Below are positions 34,528 to 43,538 of a stretch of 64,000 nucleotides of DNA, piece by piece. The translations under genes and the position numbers were made by a program. The stretch comes from Chitinophaga pinensis DSM 2588 (GTDB lineage Bacteria; Bacteroidota; Bacteroidia; Chitinophagales; Chitinophagaceae), in NCBI RefSeq assembly GCF_000024005.1, contig NC_013132.1, positions 7,000,001 to 7,064,000 of the forward strand, written 5' to 3'. Positions within the stretch are counted from its first letter, which is position 1; each line of letters starts with the position of its first letter. The notes beneath the pieces are model-generated. The model had not been told where the DNA came from and did not search any database. It was given only the letters and a program-made list of their open reading frames with translations.

Positions 34528-35535
34528 TTATGCCTGCGCAGCCGTCAGCCGTTGTGCCATCTGTACAGTCAGTTCTGCAATCCTGTTGGAGATGCCCACT
34601 TCGTTATCATACCAGGCCACTACCTTCACCAGGTTGCCGATCGTACGTGTCAGACTCGCATCTACGATAGAAGAATGGGTATTTCCCAGAATGTCAGCTG
34701 ATACCAGCGGTTCTTCTGTATATTCCAGTACACCTTTCAGATTCGTGTCTGCATGTTGTTTGAACAGCGCGTTGATCTCTGCAGCGGATGCAGGTTTTAC
34801 CAGGTTCAGTGACATATCTGCAATAGAACCGTCAATCACCGGTACACGATAAGAGAATCCATCCATCTTACCTTTCAGTGCAGGCAATACATCTCCGATC
34901 GCCTTTGCAGCACCAGTAGTTGTTGGTATAATTGACTGCGTCGCTGCGCGTGCTCTTCTGTAATCTTTATGCGGTCCATCCTGTAACATCTGGTCCATGG
35001 TAAATGCATGTACGGTACTCATATAACCGGAAGCAATACCATACTCTTTATCCAGCAGGTATAATACCGGCGCGATACAGTTCGTCGTACAGGATGCAGT
35101 AGACAGGATCTCATCTTCATCCGTGATCAGGTCATCATTCACACCTGCGACAATCGTCTTCACATTACCTGTTGCCGGCGCAGTGATCAATACCCTGCCT
35201 GCTCCTGCAGTAATATGCTGCTGTGCAAGCTCTTTCTGTGTAAAACGACCGGTAGACTCAATCACAACGTCTATACCCAGTTCGCCCCAGGGCAGTTTCT
35301 CAGGTGATCTTTCATTCAGTAAAAGGATCTTTTTCCCGTTTACAACAAGGTGTTTATCATCATGTGTAACAGTACCGGGAAACTTACCATGTGAAGTATC
35401 ATATTTCAGCAGGTGCGCGAGCAACCCGATCTCAGTAAGGTCATTAATAGCCACTACCTCCACTCCTTTTTTGTCCTGTAACGCTCTGAGTGTCATTCTG
35501 CCGATACGTCCGAATCCATTAATAGCTACTTTCAT
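34528..35535 (-). CDS. gap: glyceraldehyde-3-phosphate dehydrogenase, type I
   Basis: 335 residues. Oxidises glyceraldehyde 3-phosphate with phosphate and NAD in glycolysis. NGFGRIGR is the dinucleotide loop and Asp32 in INDLT favours NAD. The catalytic Cys149 sits in STASCTTNCIAP, and the signature is intact. WYDNEVGISNRIAELT closes the fold. It lies 20 bases downstream of an AraC-type gene on the same strand and converges on the LacI gene with only 2 bases between stop codons. It may be one of several GAPDH copies; the main glycolytic role is not proven by context. Confidence 0.95.
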   Translation of the reverse strand: MKVAINGFGRIGRMTLRALQDKKGVEVVAINDLTEIGLLAHLLKYDTSHGKFPGTVTHDDKHLVVNGKKILLLNERSPEKLPWGELGIDVVIESTGRFTQKELAQQHITAGAGRVLITAPATGNVKTIVAGVNDDLITDEDEILSTASCTTNCIAPVLYLLDKEYGIASGYMSTVHAFTMDQMLQDGPHKDYRRARAATQSIIPTTTGAAKAIGDVLPALKGKMDGFSYRVPVIDGSIADMSLNLVKPASAAEINALFKQHADTNLKGVLEYTEEPLVSADILGNTHSSIVDASLTRTIGNLVKVVAWYDNEVGISNRIAELTVQMAQRLTAAQA

Positions 35536-35555
35536 CGTAATATATTTTTAGGTGA

Positions 35556-36560
35556 TCAATGAACGGTTTGTAATGATGTTCTGAATGTTCTGCGGTAATC
35601 GCTGGGCGATACCATCATATGCCGCATAAAGGTGCGCCGCATAGATACGATTCCTCCCAGTCCGCATTTTTCCGCAATCTGCTCCATACTCAGGTCACTG
35701 TCCTCCAGGTATTTCCTCGCCATTTCAATCCGCAGTTTTTCTACGAATTTCCCTGGCGTCATTCCCGTCTCCTTCTGGAAGATCCGGTTGAAGTTGCGCA
35801 GACTCATATTGCTATGTACTGCCAGTTCTTCGACGCTCAGGTCATCCTGTAAATGCTGCATCATCCAGGGTTGAAGTTTACCGGCAATGGAGTTCTCCAT
35901 GGAATGCACCTGCAACAGGGTACTGAACTGTGATTGATACCCCGTGCGTTTCAGGAACAATACCAGCTTGCGTGCTGCCGCAAGGGCCACATCCCTTCCA
36001 TAGTCTTCCTCCACCAATGCCAGCGCCAGATCAATACCTGACGCTACCCCGCCGGAAGTATACACATTCCCGTCTCTCGTATAGAAAGGGTTTGTATCCA
36101 CCTTGATATCCGGATAACGGCGCTGGAAGTCCTGGCTGAATTCCCAGTGCGTAGTCGCCTGTTTACCGTGCAGTATACCTGCCTCTGCCAGCGCATAAGT
36201 TCCCACGCATACAGATCCAATCCGGCGCATTCCGGGATAGGCATTCTTTAACCACTGACAGAAACGTTTGCCTGTCTCCTGGTTCCTGATAGAAAAACCG
36301 GCTACAATCAGTGTGTCTATCGGACGGTCTAATTCATCCACTTTCGTCGGACAGGTAATCTCTACGCCACTCTTTGTGGTGATCTTCTTTGTACTGAGTG
36401 GAGACGCTGTGACGATTTCGTATCCGACATCGTCTTTCCCCGCGGTTTCGCAGAGCATTCTGTCGGCAGCTGCGAAGACGTCCAGCGGTCCTGCAATGTC
36501 CAGCATATAAGTACCAGGCATAGGTACAATGACGATCAGTTTTTTATGTTTCGGAGACAT
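35556..36560 (-). CDS. GlxA-like AraC regulator with DJ-1/PfpI domain
   Basis: 334 residues from ATG 36560 (MSPKHKKLIVIVPMPGTYML). An open frame extends to 36986 but that part is antisense to the divergent gene. Residues about 8-185 are a DJ-1/PfpI-like domain (LDIAGPLDVFAAADRM, RIGSVCVGTYALAEAGIL, YTSGGVASGIDLALALVEEDYG). The Cys of VCVGTYAL is at the nucleophile elbow. Residues about 225-325 are an AraC double helix-turn-helix (LAVHSNMSLRNFNRIFQKETGMTPGKFVEKLRIEMARKYLE). Such regulators act on small-molecule metabolism; the ligand is unknown. A palindrome lies between it and the divergent AraC gene. Confidence 0.9.
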   Translation of the reverse strand: MSPKHKKLIVIVPMPGTYMLDIAGPLDVFAAADRMLCETAGKDDVGYEIVTASPLSTKKITTKSGVEITCPTKVDELDRPIDTLIVAGFSIRNQETGKRFCQWLKNAYPGMRRIGSVCVGTYALAEAGILHGKQATTHWEFSQDFQRRYPDIKVDTNPFYTRDGNVYTSGGVASGIDLALALVEEDYGRDVALAAARKLVLFLKRTGYQSQFSTLLQVHSMENSIAGKLQPWMMQHLQDDLSVEELAVHSNMSLRNFNRIFQKETGMTPGKFVEKLRIEMARKYLEDSDLSMEQIAEKCGLGGIVSMRRTFMRHMMVSPSDYRRTFRTSLQTVH

Positions 36561-36600
36561 ATAATTGCTTGAACAGGATAAAGGTAACATTGTTTCGGGA

Positions 36601-36635
36601 TGGCACAAATGCCATAAATGATACAATTTGTGCCA
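36601..36635. promoter_or_regulatory. palindromic site between divergent AraC-type genes
   Basis: TGGCACAAAT (36601-36610) and ATTTGTGCCA (36626-36635) are exact complements 15 bases apart, centred between the starts at 36560 and 36663. Likely the shared operator. Confidence 0.65.
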
Positions 36636-36662
36636 AACGGGAAGATACCTTACCTTCACCAT

Positions 36663-37493
36663 ATGCAACCATCCAACGCATACATCACCGGCCATCTTCC
36701 CGTTCCTCCCGAATGGCAGGACATATTCGACCCTTTCTACTTCATCCACAACCACACCTCCTCCCCCGTCACAAAAATCCTTTCCCCTACCTTCCAGACC
36801 ATACTCATCTTCAACTTCTCCGCCCCCGGCCTGTTCTTCATCGAAGAAAACATTCCGATCACCATCGATAAAAGCATGGTCATTGGTCCTATTAAACTCG
36901 CCCATCAATACACCATCCCTGCCAATGGCGAAATGCTCGTCGCCAATTTCAAACGCGACGCTTTTTACCGCTTTTTCGGCAAACACCTACAATCCTATAC
37001 AGACTTCCTCCTTCACCCGGATGAAATCCTGGGAGAACACTGTTTCGCGGCCTTCTGGGATACCCTTAAAGCATTTGCCACCATGCAGGAACGTGTAGAC
37101 GCTATTCTTGATTTCTCCGCCGATTATCTGCGCGAAAGAGATAAAGGCGCCGGAGACATCATTACGGCCAGTGAAGCCGACGGTGCTGTCAACCCTATAA
37201 AAGACATCGCGGACAAACAGGGCCAAAGCGAAAGGAATATCCAGTTAAAGCACAAAAAGTACCTTGGCTACAGCGCCAAGGAAATGAACCGCTACCAGCG
37301 TTTCCAAAAGACCCTGACACGATTGCAGGAACAGGCAGTAACCGGTAATATTGACTGGTTTGAACTGGTTCATGAAGGCGGATACTATGATCAGAGTCAC
37401 CTGATTCACGATTTTAACCACTTTTTAGGCCTTTCTCCGGCCCAATTCCTGAAATTACAGGCAACAGTGTGCATTGCTGGCGGACGATCATAA
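36663..37493 (+). CDS. AraC family regulator (DUF6597-type sensor domain)
   Basis: 276 residues from ATG 36663 (MQPSNAYITGHLPVPPEWQDIF). An ATG 45 bases earlier would lie in the operator region. The N-terminal 150 residues form a cupin-like sensor (FNFSAPGLFFIEENIP, MVIGPIKLAHQYTIP) of the type seen before AraC domains in Bacteroidota. The C-terminal AraC HTH has QSERNIQLKHKKYLGYSAKEMNRYQRFQKTL and EGGYYDQSHLIHDFNHFLGLSPAQF, of which QSHLIHDFNHFLGLSPAQF is the diagnostic second helix-turn-helix. It probably controls the medium-chain reductase gene that follows 42 bases later and/or its divergent neighbour. Confidence 0.85.
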   Translation: MQPSNAYITGHLPVPPEWQDIFDPFYFIHNHTSSPVTKILSPTFQTILIFNFSAPGLFFIEENIPITIDKSMVIGPIKLAHQYTIPANGEMLVANFKRDAFYRFFGKHLQSYTDFLLHPDEILGEHCFAAFWDTLKAFATMQERVDAILDFSADYLRERDKGAGDIITASEADGAVNPIKDIADKQGQSERNIQLKHKKYLGYSAKEMNRYQRFQKTLTRLQEQAVTGNIDWFELVHEGGYYDQSHLIHDFNHFLGLSPAQFLKLQATVCIAGGRS

Positions 37494-37510
37494 TTGGCCC
37501 CTAAATTGCC

Positions 37511-37518
37511 TACATTTG
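37511..37518 (+). promoter_or_regulatory. -7 box before the medium-chain reductase
   Basis: TACATTTG, a full match to TAnnTTTG, 17 bases before ATG 37536. It supports that start over the upstream TTG at 37494. Confidence 0.5.
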
Positions 37519-37535
37519 TTTCAGTAAGACATCAC

Positions 37536-38540
37536 ATGAAAGCAATAGTCCTGAAACAGCTCGGCAGCGTCGATAATTTCGCGTTGGCAGATACCGATCT
37601 CCCGCATATCAACGACAATGAAGTCCTCATAAAAATCTCGTCCACCGCCTTCAATCCCATCGACTACCAGATGCGGTCCGGCGCTAACGAAAGCAAACGT
37701 ATACACTCGCCCATATTAGGCAGGGAATTCTCCGGCGTCATTACCGCCAAAGGAAGATCTGTCAGAAACTTTGACATCGGCGACGATGTTTTCTGCGCTT
37801 CTGGCAGTATGGGTACCAATGGTACCTATGCAGAATATATCGGAGTACCGCAACAGATCCTCGCTAAGAAACCCGCCAATATCAGCTTCGACCAGGCAGC
37901 CGCCATGCCGATCAGCGCACTGACCGCCTTACAGTGCTGTAACCGGCTGAAGATATCTACGGAAGAATCCGTGTTCATCAGCGGTGGCGCAGGTGGCGTC
38001 GGACTGGTACTGATCAAACTCCTCCTTTCACAGGGCATCAGTAAGATAGTCACTACCGCCGGTAATGAAGATAGCAGACAACAATTGCTCAACGCCGGAC
38101 TTTCCGCCAGACAAATCACCGATTATAAAGCAGATAACGTCATCCCGGCGATCATACAGGCTAATAACAACCAGCTGTTCGACTATAGCATCGACCTCGT
38201 CGGCCGTAAAATGTCTGAATTGTGCAGCAATCTCGTAAGACTCAACGGCACCTATGTGGATGTGACCAACTTCGCCACCGAAGAAGCCAGGGAAAACCTC
38301 TTTAATATCGGCGCAGTAGTCATGAACATTTCCAATTATGCTTATAGTCTGAAAGGCAACTTCTCCTATTACGGCGAACTGCTCGAACGGGTAAGATCAT
38401 TGGTAGAAAAAGGTATTATCACACCTTCACCTGTCAACGTACTCGGCGACTTCAGCGTAGACACCGTCAGGAAAGCACATACCATGCTGGAAAACAATGA
38501 AACCCGTGGCCATAAACTGATCATGCGTATCAGCGAATAA
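37536..38540 (+). CDS. zinc-independent medium-chain dehydrogenase/quinone reductase-like
   Basis: 334 residues starting MKAIVLKQLGSVDNFALADTD. The N-terminal GroES-like domain (NEVLIKISSTAFNPIDYQMRSG, LGREFSGVITAKGRSV) lacks the zinc ligands of alcohol dehydrogenases. The Rossmann domain has ISGGAGGVGLVLIKLLLSQG, the NADPH-binding AxxGGVG motif of quinone oxidoreductases. It would reduce quinones or enones in the cytoplasm. It is followed 10 bases later by an AraC-type regulator, so the two are probably one transcript. Substrate unknown. Confidence 0.88.
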   Translation: MKAIVLKQLGSVDNFALADTDLPHINDNEVLIKISSTAFNPIDYQMRSGANESKRIHSPILGREFSGVITAKGRSVRNFDIGDDVFCASGSMGTNGTYAEYIGVPQQILAKKPANISFDQAAAMPISALTALQCCNRLKISTEESVFISGGAGGVGLVLIKLLLSQGISKIVTTAGNEDSRQQLLNAGLSARQITDYKADNVIPAIIQANNNQLFDYSIDLVGRKMSELCSNLVRLNGTYVDVTNFATEEARENLFNIGAVVMNISNYAYSLKGNFSYYGELLERVRSLVEKGIITPSPVNVLGDFSVDTVRKAHTMLENNETRGHKLIMRISE

Positions 38541-38550
38541 AAAGCGTTTC

Positions 38551-39462
38551 ATGAAAGCAAAAGACAACATAACAGAGTTCTATACCCGTCATCAACAGGC
38601 ATATCCTCTTTCTGGTCAGTTTCATATCTATCGCAGAGAAGAATTCGGCTGTGATACCGTGGCCTTACCGGTCAGCCGCTGGAACTTCTACAAAATATCA
38701 TTGATGGTAAAAGGAGAAGGTACCATCTCCCTCGCCGATAAAACCATCCATTCAAAGAACAGTACAATCATGTTCACCAATCCCATGATACCTTATGCAT
38801 GGGAACCGGCAAACGAAGACCAGACAGGTTATTTTTGCCTCTTTACAGAAGACTTCGTGACCGCTAACCTGAAACAGGAAGCACTCTCTCAATCCCCCCT
38901 GTTTAAAGCCGGCGGCAATCACATCTTCTTCCCCAATGAAGAAAGTATGAAACGCCTGAGCGGTTTCTTCGAAAACATGATCACCGAAATGCAATCAGAC
39001 TATGCCAATAAATACGATCTTCTAAGAAGCTATCTGCAGCTGATCATGCACGAAGCCATCAAGATGGATCCGCCGGATACTTATTACCCACCGGTAAACG
39101 CTTCCGAAAGGATCACAACGCTCTTCCTCCAATTACTTGAACAGCAGTTTCCCATCGAAGCACCCCACGAGACAATCCCACTGAAAACAGCCAAAGAATT
39201 TGCCGCACAACTCAACATACATACCAACACCCTCAACAGGGCGCTGAAAGAAAGTACAGGCAAAACTACCACCGACCTGATCGCAGCACGTCTTATACAG
39301 GAAGCAAAAGCCCTCTTACACGCTAACCGCTGGGATATCGCCGAAATAGGATATACCCTCGGATTTGAACATGCCTCTAACTTTAACATCTTCTTTAAAA
39401 AACATACCTCACAGACACCGCTCCATTTCAGGAAAGAAAATGACATTGTTGCTATTTCATAG
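38551..39462 (+). CDS. AraC family transcriptional regulator
   Basis: 303 residues. The N-terminal cupin-like sensor (about 20-170) includes FYKISLMVKGEGTISLADKTIH and TIMFTNPMIPYAWEP. The C-terminal AraC domain shows KEFAAQLNIHTNTLNRALKESTGKTTTDLI and the second motif IAEIGYTLGFEHASNFNIFFKKHTSQTPLHFR. It is the third AraC-type gene in 4 kb, placed between a medium-chain and a short-chain oxidoreductase that it may regulate. Confidence 0.92.
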   Translation: MKAKDNITEFYTRHQQAYPLSGQFHIYRREEFGCDTVALPVSRWNFYKISLMVKGEGTISLADKTIHSKNSTIMFTNPMIPYAWEPANEDQTGYFCLFTEDFVTANLKQEALSQSPLFKAGGNHIFFPNEESMKRLSGFFENMITEMQSDYANKYDLLRSYLQLIMHEAIKMDPPDTYYPPVNASERITTLFLQLLEQQFPIEAPHETIPLKTAKEFAAQLNIHTNTLNRALKESTGKTTTDLIAARLIQEAKALLHANRWDIAEIGYTLGFEHASNFNIFFKKHTSQTPLHFRKENDIVAIS

Positions 39463-39480
39463 TCATTCGTTTGATCCGCA

Positions 39481-39488
39481 TAATTTTG
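39481..39488 (+). promoter_or_regulatory. -7 box of the short-chain dehydrogenase gene
   Basis: TAATTTTG matches TAnnTTTG, 43 bases before ATG 39532. Confidence 0.4.
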
Positions 39489-39531
39489 GGGGAATTACGA
39501 CGCCGACCTTTACGCCATAAAAACAAATACT

Positions 39532-40314
39532 ATGGCACAAGACATCTTAAAAGGAAAAGTCGCACTGGTGAGCGGCGGAGCAACAGGCATCGGATTCGCA
39601 ACAGCAAAACTATACCTTGAAAACGGGGCTAAAGTAGTCATCGCAGGACGCAGACAGGAACAAGGCGAAACAGCCCTGGCTACCCTCAGACAAATCAGTC
39701 CTGATATTACCTTTATCCAGGCAGATGTTTCCAAAGCAGCAGATGTAAAACGACTGATCAGTGAAACCGTCCGCATCCACGGCAGTCTTGATATTGCTTT
39801 CAACAACGCTGGTATTGAAGGTAATTTCGCTCCTATTGATGACATGAGTGAAGAAGATTTCGACGCCATTATCGACATCAATCTGAAAGGGATATGGCTC
39901 TCCTGTAAACATGAAATCGAACAATTCAGAAAACAAGGCTCCGGAGGCGTCATTGTAAACACCTCTTCCTGGCTCTCTGTAGGCGCATTTCCTGGCTCAG
40001 GGGCTTATTCTGCCAGTAAGGCTGCCCTAGATGCATTGACACGCGTATTAGCTGTAGAAACAGCCTCCGCTAATATCCGGGTGAATAACGTCCGTCCGGG
40101 TTATATCCAGACGCCTATGTTTGATCGTTTCTTCCCTGCCGGTGATGAAGCTAAAAAAGAACCGGTGAAGAAACAGGCTCCTATCGGTCGTTTCGCTGCA
40201 TCAGCTGAAATCGGTGAACTGGTCCTCTGGTTAAGCAGTCCCGCTTCTTCTTTTATCACTGGTGAAAGTATACTAGCAGATGGAGGATTAGCCATTCCCG
40301 GACAACGACAATAA
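39532..40314 (+). CDS. short-chain dehydrogenase/reductase
   Basis: 260 residues of the classical SDR family. Cofactor loop SGGATGIGFATAKLYLENGAKVVIAGRR (TGxxxGxG form, with Arg residues after the second strand favouring NADPH), NNAGIEGNF, catalytic Ser in NTSSWLS, and YSASKAALDALTR with the Tyr-x3-Lys pair. The closing PIGRFAASAEIGELVLWLSSPASSFITGESILADGG is typical. The substrate cannot be told. It follows the AraC-type gene by 69 bases with its own -7 box, and its stop abuts an AATTAAG repeat. Confidence 0.92.
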   Translation: MAQDILKGKVALVSGGATGIGFATAKLYLENGAKVVIAGRRQEQGETALATLRQISPDITFIQADVSKAADVKRLISETVRIHGSLDIAFNNAGIEGNFAPIDDMSEEDFDAIIDINLKGIWLSCKHEIEQFRKQGSGGVIVNTSSWLSVGAFPGSGAYSASKAALDALTRVLAVETASANIRVNNVRPGYIQTPMFDRFFPAGDEAKKEPVKKQAPIGRFAASAEIGELVLWLSSPASSFITGESILADGGLAIPGQRQ

Positions 40315-40349
40315 ATTAATTAAGAATTAAAAATTAAGAATTAAGAATT
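40315..40349 (+). repeat. left arm of AATTAAG repeat, locus C
   Basis: AATTAATTAAGAATT followed by AAAAATTAAGAATTAAG and AATTG, tandem 7-mers starting at the base after the SDR stop codon. The inverted arm is at 40463-40488. Confidence 0.8.
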
Positions 40350-40462
40350 GGTTAGCCGCACGTTGGTTTAGACCCTCTATCTGGTAAAATTCTCTTCTAT
40401 TAAATAATATACCCTCCATTAAATAATACAACCTTTAACTTAATAAGAAGACATGAATCGAT

Positions 40463-40488
40463 CAATTCTTAATTCTTAATTCCTAATT
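40463..40488 (-). repeat. right (inverted) arm of locus C
   Basis: CAATTCTTAATTCTTAATT then CCTAATT, inverse of the left arm. Between the arms, ATTAAATAATA occurs twice (near 40398 and 40420) in an otherwise featureless AT-rich spacer. Confidence 0.8.
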
Positions 40489-40489
40489 T

Positions 40490-40534
40490 AAAAAGGGGTG
40501 CACCAACGCCGTGGAGCGGACGTGTGATGCACCC
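40490..40534 (-). terminator. terminator of the GH76 locus
   Basis: On the minus strand GGGTGCA (40534-40528) pairs with TGCACCC(C) (40502-40495) and is followed by TTTT. It lies 27 bases past the GH76 stop. Confidence 0.65.
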
Positions 40535-40560
40535 TGGAATAGAGACATATAGGATATGGA

Positions 40561-41682
40561 TTACTTCTCTGGTGGACAAACCTGCATGAACTCAACAGCG
40601 CTGCTGGCTTCGTAGGACTGTACGATCCCTGTCGGACAAGGTATCTTATAGTTCCTGTGCATGATCCCCCTCGCAGCATCCCTGTTACCCCATGCCATAT
40701 TAATATTCTTTCTGATCCATGGCAGATATTGCGGCTGATTGGCGTCTTTCACCAATGTCAGCAGATAATGTGCCAGGATCGCCTTTAATACGCCCTGTTC
40801 ATTCCAGTCTCCCTCTGCCGGCAGAATGCCATCAGCGTCAGACATTTTCTGCTGCGTATAGTCAGCTCCTTTCTTCGCATTATCGAGATAAGATTGCTGA
40901 CCGGTCGCCTTATACAGCATCACCGCAGCGCCGATGAAAGTACCCTGGTTATAGGTATAATCAGACCAGCCTTTGTTACCCCTGATATTGTTATCAGCGG
41001 CGCGGCCGGTTGTACTGTCAGTCAGATTCGCCAGCGACCAGCTATACAGGTCTTTCGCCTTGTCAAGATATGCAGTCTCCTTCGTAATATTATACAAAGT
41101 CATCGCAGCAATAACTGTCGGGAAATTAATACAGGAATTCTTACCTGTATGATTGAAATCCCACCACATACCACCATGTTCCTTGTCATAAGACTCCTGG
41201 TATACATACTGGAATCCTTCTATAGAACGGGTCAGATACTCCTGGTTACCGGTAATCTGATGTGCGTGTGCCAGTGAAATGATCCACCACATCATATCAT
41301 CATAAATAAACCATACCACTTTGTTACGCCAGTTATACTTGTCATAACGGTTGTAACCTCCCTGGTACAGATCATCGATCATCCTGCGATGTGCCGCATC
41401 TCCCGTACGCTTGTAAGTATCCATGATCAGATCCCAGTACACCGCCTGTGTCCAGATGGCGCCGATATCTTTTTTTTCTGTATTGGAATAATACAGTTTG
41501 TCCGTCGTACTATAGAAGTACTGATTGAACGTGTTAAATGCAGCCGTAGCATCTTTCGATGTAAAAGATACAGGCGGCAGCACAGGTGGCTCTTCATTAA
41601 CCGGCCCCCGTGGGTTGCTCTTGCTACAGGAAATGCTTATCAGCAAAACCGTAGCCGTCAGCAGACAGGTGAGACGCTTCAT
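40561..41682 (-). CDS. GH76 family alpha-1,6-mannanase-like lipoprotein
   Basis: 373 residues from ATG 41682 (MKRLTCLLTATVLLIS); a start 21 bases upstream would spoil the leader. The lipobox SISCSKSN anchors it, probably at the outer membrane. After a Pro-rich linker comes an alpha6/alpha6 barrel of GH76 with the paired catalytic aspartates in WFIYDDMMWWIISLAHA, HGGMWWDFNHTGKNSCIN and YNQGTFIGAAVMLYKAT. GH76 enzymes cut alpha-1,6-mannan backbones such as those of fungal cell walls. It is the last gene of a sigma/FecR/susCD operon, 39 bases after susD. It is the only glycosidase of that locus, so further side-chain enzymes would be elsewhere. Confidence 0.9.
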   Translation of the reverse strand: MKRLTCLLTATVLLISISCSKSNPRGPVNEEPPVLPPVSFTSKDATAAFNTFNQYFYSTTDKLYYSNTEKKDIGAIWTQAVYWDLIMDTYKRTGDAAHRRMIDDLYQGGYNRYDKYNWRNKVVWFIYDDMMWWIISLAHAHQITGNQEYLTRSIEGFQYVYQESYDKEHGGMWWDFNHTGKNSCINFPTVIAAMTLYNITKETAYLDKAKDLYSWSLANLTDSTTGRAADNNIRGNKGWSDYTYNQGTFIGAAVMLYKATGQQSYLDNAKKGADYTQQKMSDADGILPAEGDWNEQGVLKAILAHYLLTLVKDANQPQYLPWIRKNINMAWGNRDAARGIMHRNYKIPCPTGIVQSYEASSAVEFMQVCPPEK

Positions 41683-41720
41683 AATAGTCGTATATGTTAG
41701 CATGATAGAAAACTTTGTAA

Positions 41721-43520
41721 TTACCAGCCTGGATTCTGTACTAACTGTTTATCATTGTTAACATCATCGGTAGGAATCGGGAAGAAATAATGACGCTTGT
41801 TAAACACACGGGTTTCAAACACCACTACCTTCAGGAAATCCGGTAAATCGCTGGCGATATTCAGTCCGTACATCGGTCCGTTCTGTGTTTGCTCCCCGAT
41901 CTTCCAACGACGTACATCGAAGAAACGATTGTTCTCGAATGCCATCTCTATCTTGCGCTCTTTACGGATCGCTTCACGCAATGCATCCTGTCCTGCAGGC
42001 GCTGGCAGTGATTCAGAACCGTATTGTGGTATGCCTGCTCTCTCACGGATCAGGTTAAGGTATCTTAGTGCTTCTGCGCTACCTGGCTCTGCTTCATTAA
42101 GACACTCTGCATAACTCAGATATATTTCCGCCAGACGTAAAAGGATAACAGAACGATTGTCTACATCCCATTTACCAGTACCCATCGCCTTACGTACAAT
42201 ATAACCGGTTGGAGAATAGTCTCCTCCACCTGTCTGTTTACCGGAGTTTCCCGTGTTGTACAAACGTGTTGTGATCTCCCCAAAAGAGGTATTGAGCCAG
42301 GTACTGCCATCAAAAGTTATATTTACATAAAAACGCGGCTCCCTGTCTACCCATTGATTATACACCTCAATCGGATGTGTATCATAAGGGGTCTGGAACT
42401 GGGAATAGCCGGTCTTTACATAACCTGATTGTGGATCATCAATATTTCTGCCATTCTTCATAAAAAAGGCATCCACCATGTTCTGCGTAGCACCCAGGCC
42501 ACCACTTCCTTTTACATCACGCGAAGCGGAGCCGGCATGATAAGGCGTCAGTTCATATTGTCTCGGACCAATAGAGCTACCTGGTCGTGCCAGGATCACT
42601 TCCTTGTTCCAGTCCTTCAGGATTACATTACGACAAGACAGATATGGGCTATAATTTCCGCTGGCATCATTTTCCCTGTACAGTTCATAAGTGCCTGGAA
42701 CAAAGGTGCTCAGGAAACTCTGATAAGCATCCGCAGCTACCTTCCACTTATTGGCATCATAGGTCTGACTGATCAGGTGTTTACCATCTTTATTAACCAT
42801 ATCCGCCAGATCGGTATTACCGTTGTATAATGGACTCGCCGCATACATCAATGCATTTGCACGGAAAGCCATCGCCACACCTTTGGTAATACGGCCATAG
42901 TCTTCTGTTCTACCCTGTATAGTTGGCAGGTCTGTCGCGGCTTTTTCCAGTTCACTGGTAATAAAAGCAACACACTCATCAAAAGAATTACGTGGTAACT
43001 GGATATTCATATCGACAGAAGGCACCTGATCCCCCAGTATCACTACTGGTCCATAAATACGGATCAGGTAGAAATAATACATCGCTCTCAACGCTCTCGC
43101 TTCTGCTTTATATCTTTTGATCAGATCGGGTGAAAGGTCTGTGATCTTATCTGCATTCTCCATGAACACACTGGCGCCACGGATACCACGGTAAAAATTA
43201 CGCCAGTAGTCACCTACAAAACCGGAATTCGCATCCCAGTTACCAATATTGATATCATTGGACCTTACAAAGCTCCATAAAAATTCAGCTTCATCACAGC
43301 CGCCGGTCCATACCCCGCGGTTGCTTTCAGAACCTGCATCACGCTGACCGTATTCGTCCGGGACGCGACGATACACGTCCGCCAGAAAACGCTCTGCGGT
43401 TGCCCAGGTCCTGAAAGTTTCATCAATAGTAAGCCTATCATCAGGTACCTGATCCAGGTACTTTGAGCAGGAAGTGGACATGAGTGCCAAAACGAGGAAT
43501 GTATATACTAGCTTTTTCAT
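41721..43520 (-). CDS. SusD/RagB family lipoprotein (GH76 locus)
   Basis: 599 residues with lipobox STSCSKYLD (Cys18). SusD features: DETFRTWATAERFLADVYRRVPDEYG, the helical core YKAEARALRAMYYFYLIRIYGPVVIL, KGVAMAFRANALMYAASPLYNG, and the C-terminal AIRKERKIEMAFENNRFFDVRRWKIG. It would bind mannan oligosaccharides at the cell surface and lid the SusC encoded 18 bases upstream. The ligand is inferred from the GH76 neighbour. Confidence 0.94.
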   Translation of the reverse strand: MKKLVYTFLVLALMSTSCSKYLDQVPDDRLTIDETFRTWATAERFLADVYRRVPDEYGQRDAGSESNRGVWTGGCDEAEFLWSFVRSNDINIGNWDANSGFVGDYWRNFYRGIRGASVFMENADKITDLSPDLIKRYKAEARALRAMYYFYLIRIYGPVVILGDQVPSVDMNIQLPRNSFDECVAFITSELEKAATDLPTIQGRTEDYGRITKGVAMAFRANALMYAASPLYNGNTDLADMVNKDGKHLISQTYDANKWKVAADAYQSFLSTFVPGTYELYRENDASGNYSPYLSCRNVILKDWNKEVILARPGSSIGPRQYELTPYHAGSASRDVKGSGGLGATQNMVDAFFMKNGRNIDDPQSGYVKTGYSQFQTPYDTHPIEVYNQWVDREPRFYVNITFDGSTWLNTSFGEITTRLYNTGNSGKQTGGGDYSPTGYIVRKAMGTGKWDVDNRSVILLRLAEIYLSYAECLNEAEPGSAEALRYLNLIRERAGIPQYGSESLPAPAGQDALREAIRKERKIEMAFENNRFFDVRRWKIGEQTQNGPMYGLNIASDLPDFLKVVVFETRVFNKRHYFFPIPTDDVNNDKQLVQNPGW

Positions 43521-43538
43521 GATCAGTTTCTTGTAACG

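Noticed and set aside
36561..36986. N-terminal extension of the GlxA-like regulator
   Set aside because: The extra residues are antisense to the divergent AraC gene and would swallow the palindromic operator; family proteins start near MSPKHKK.
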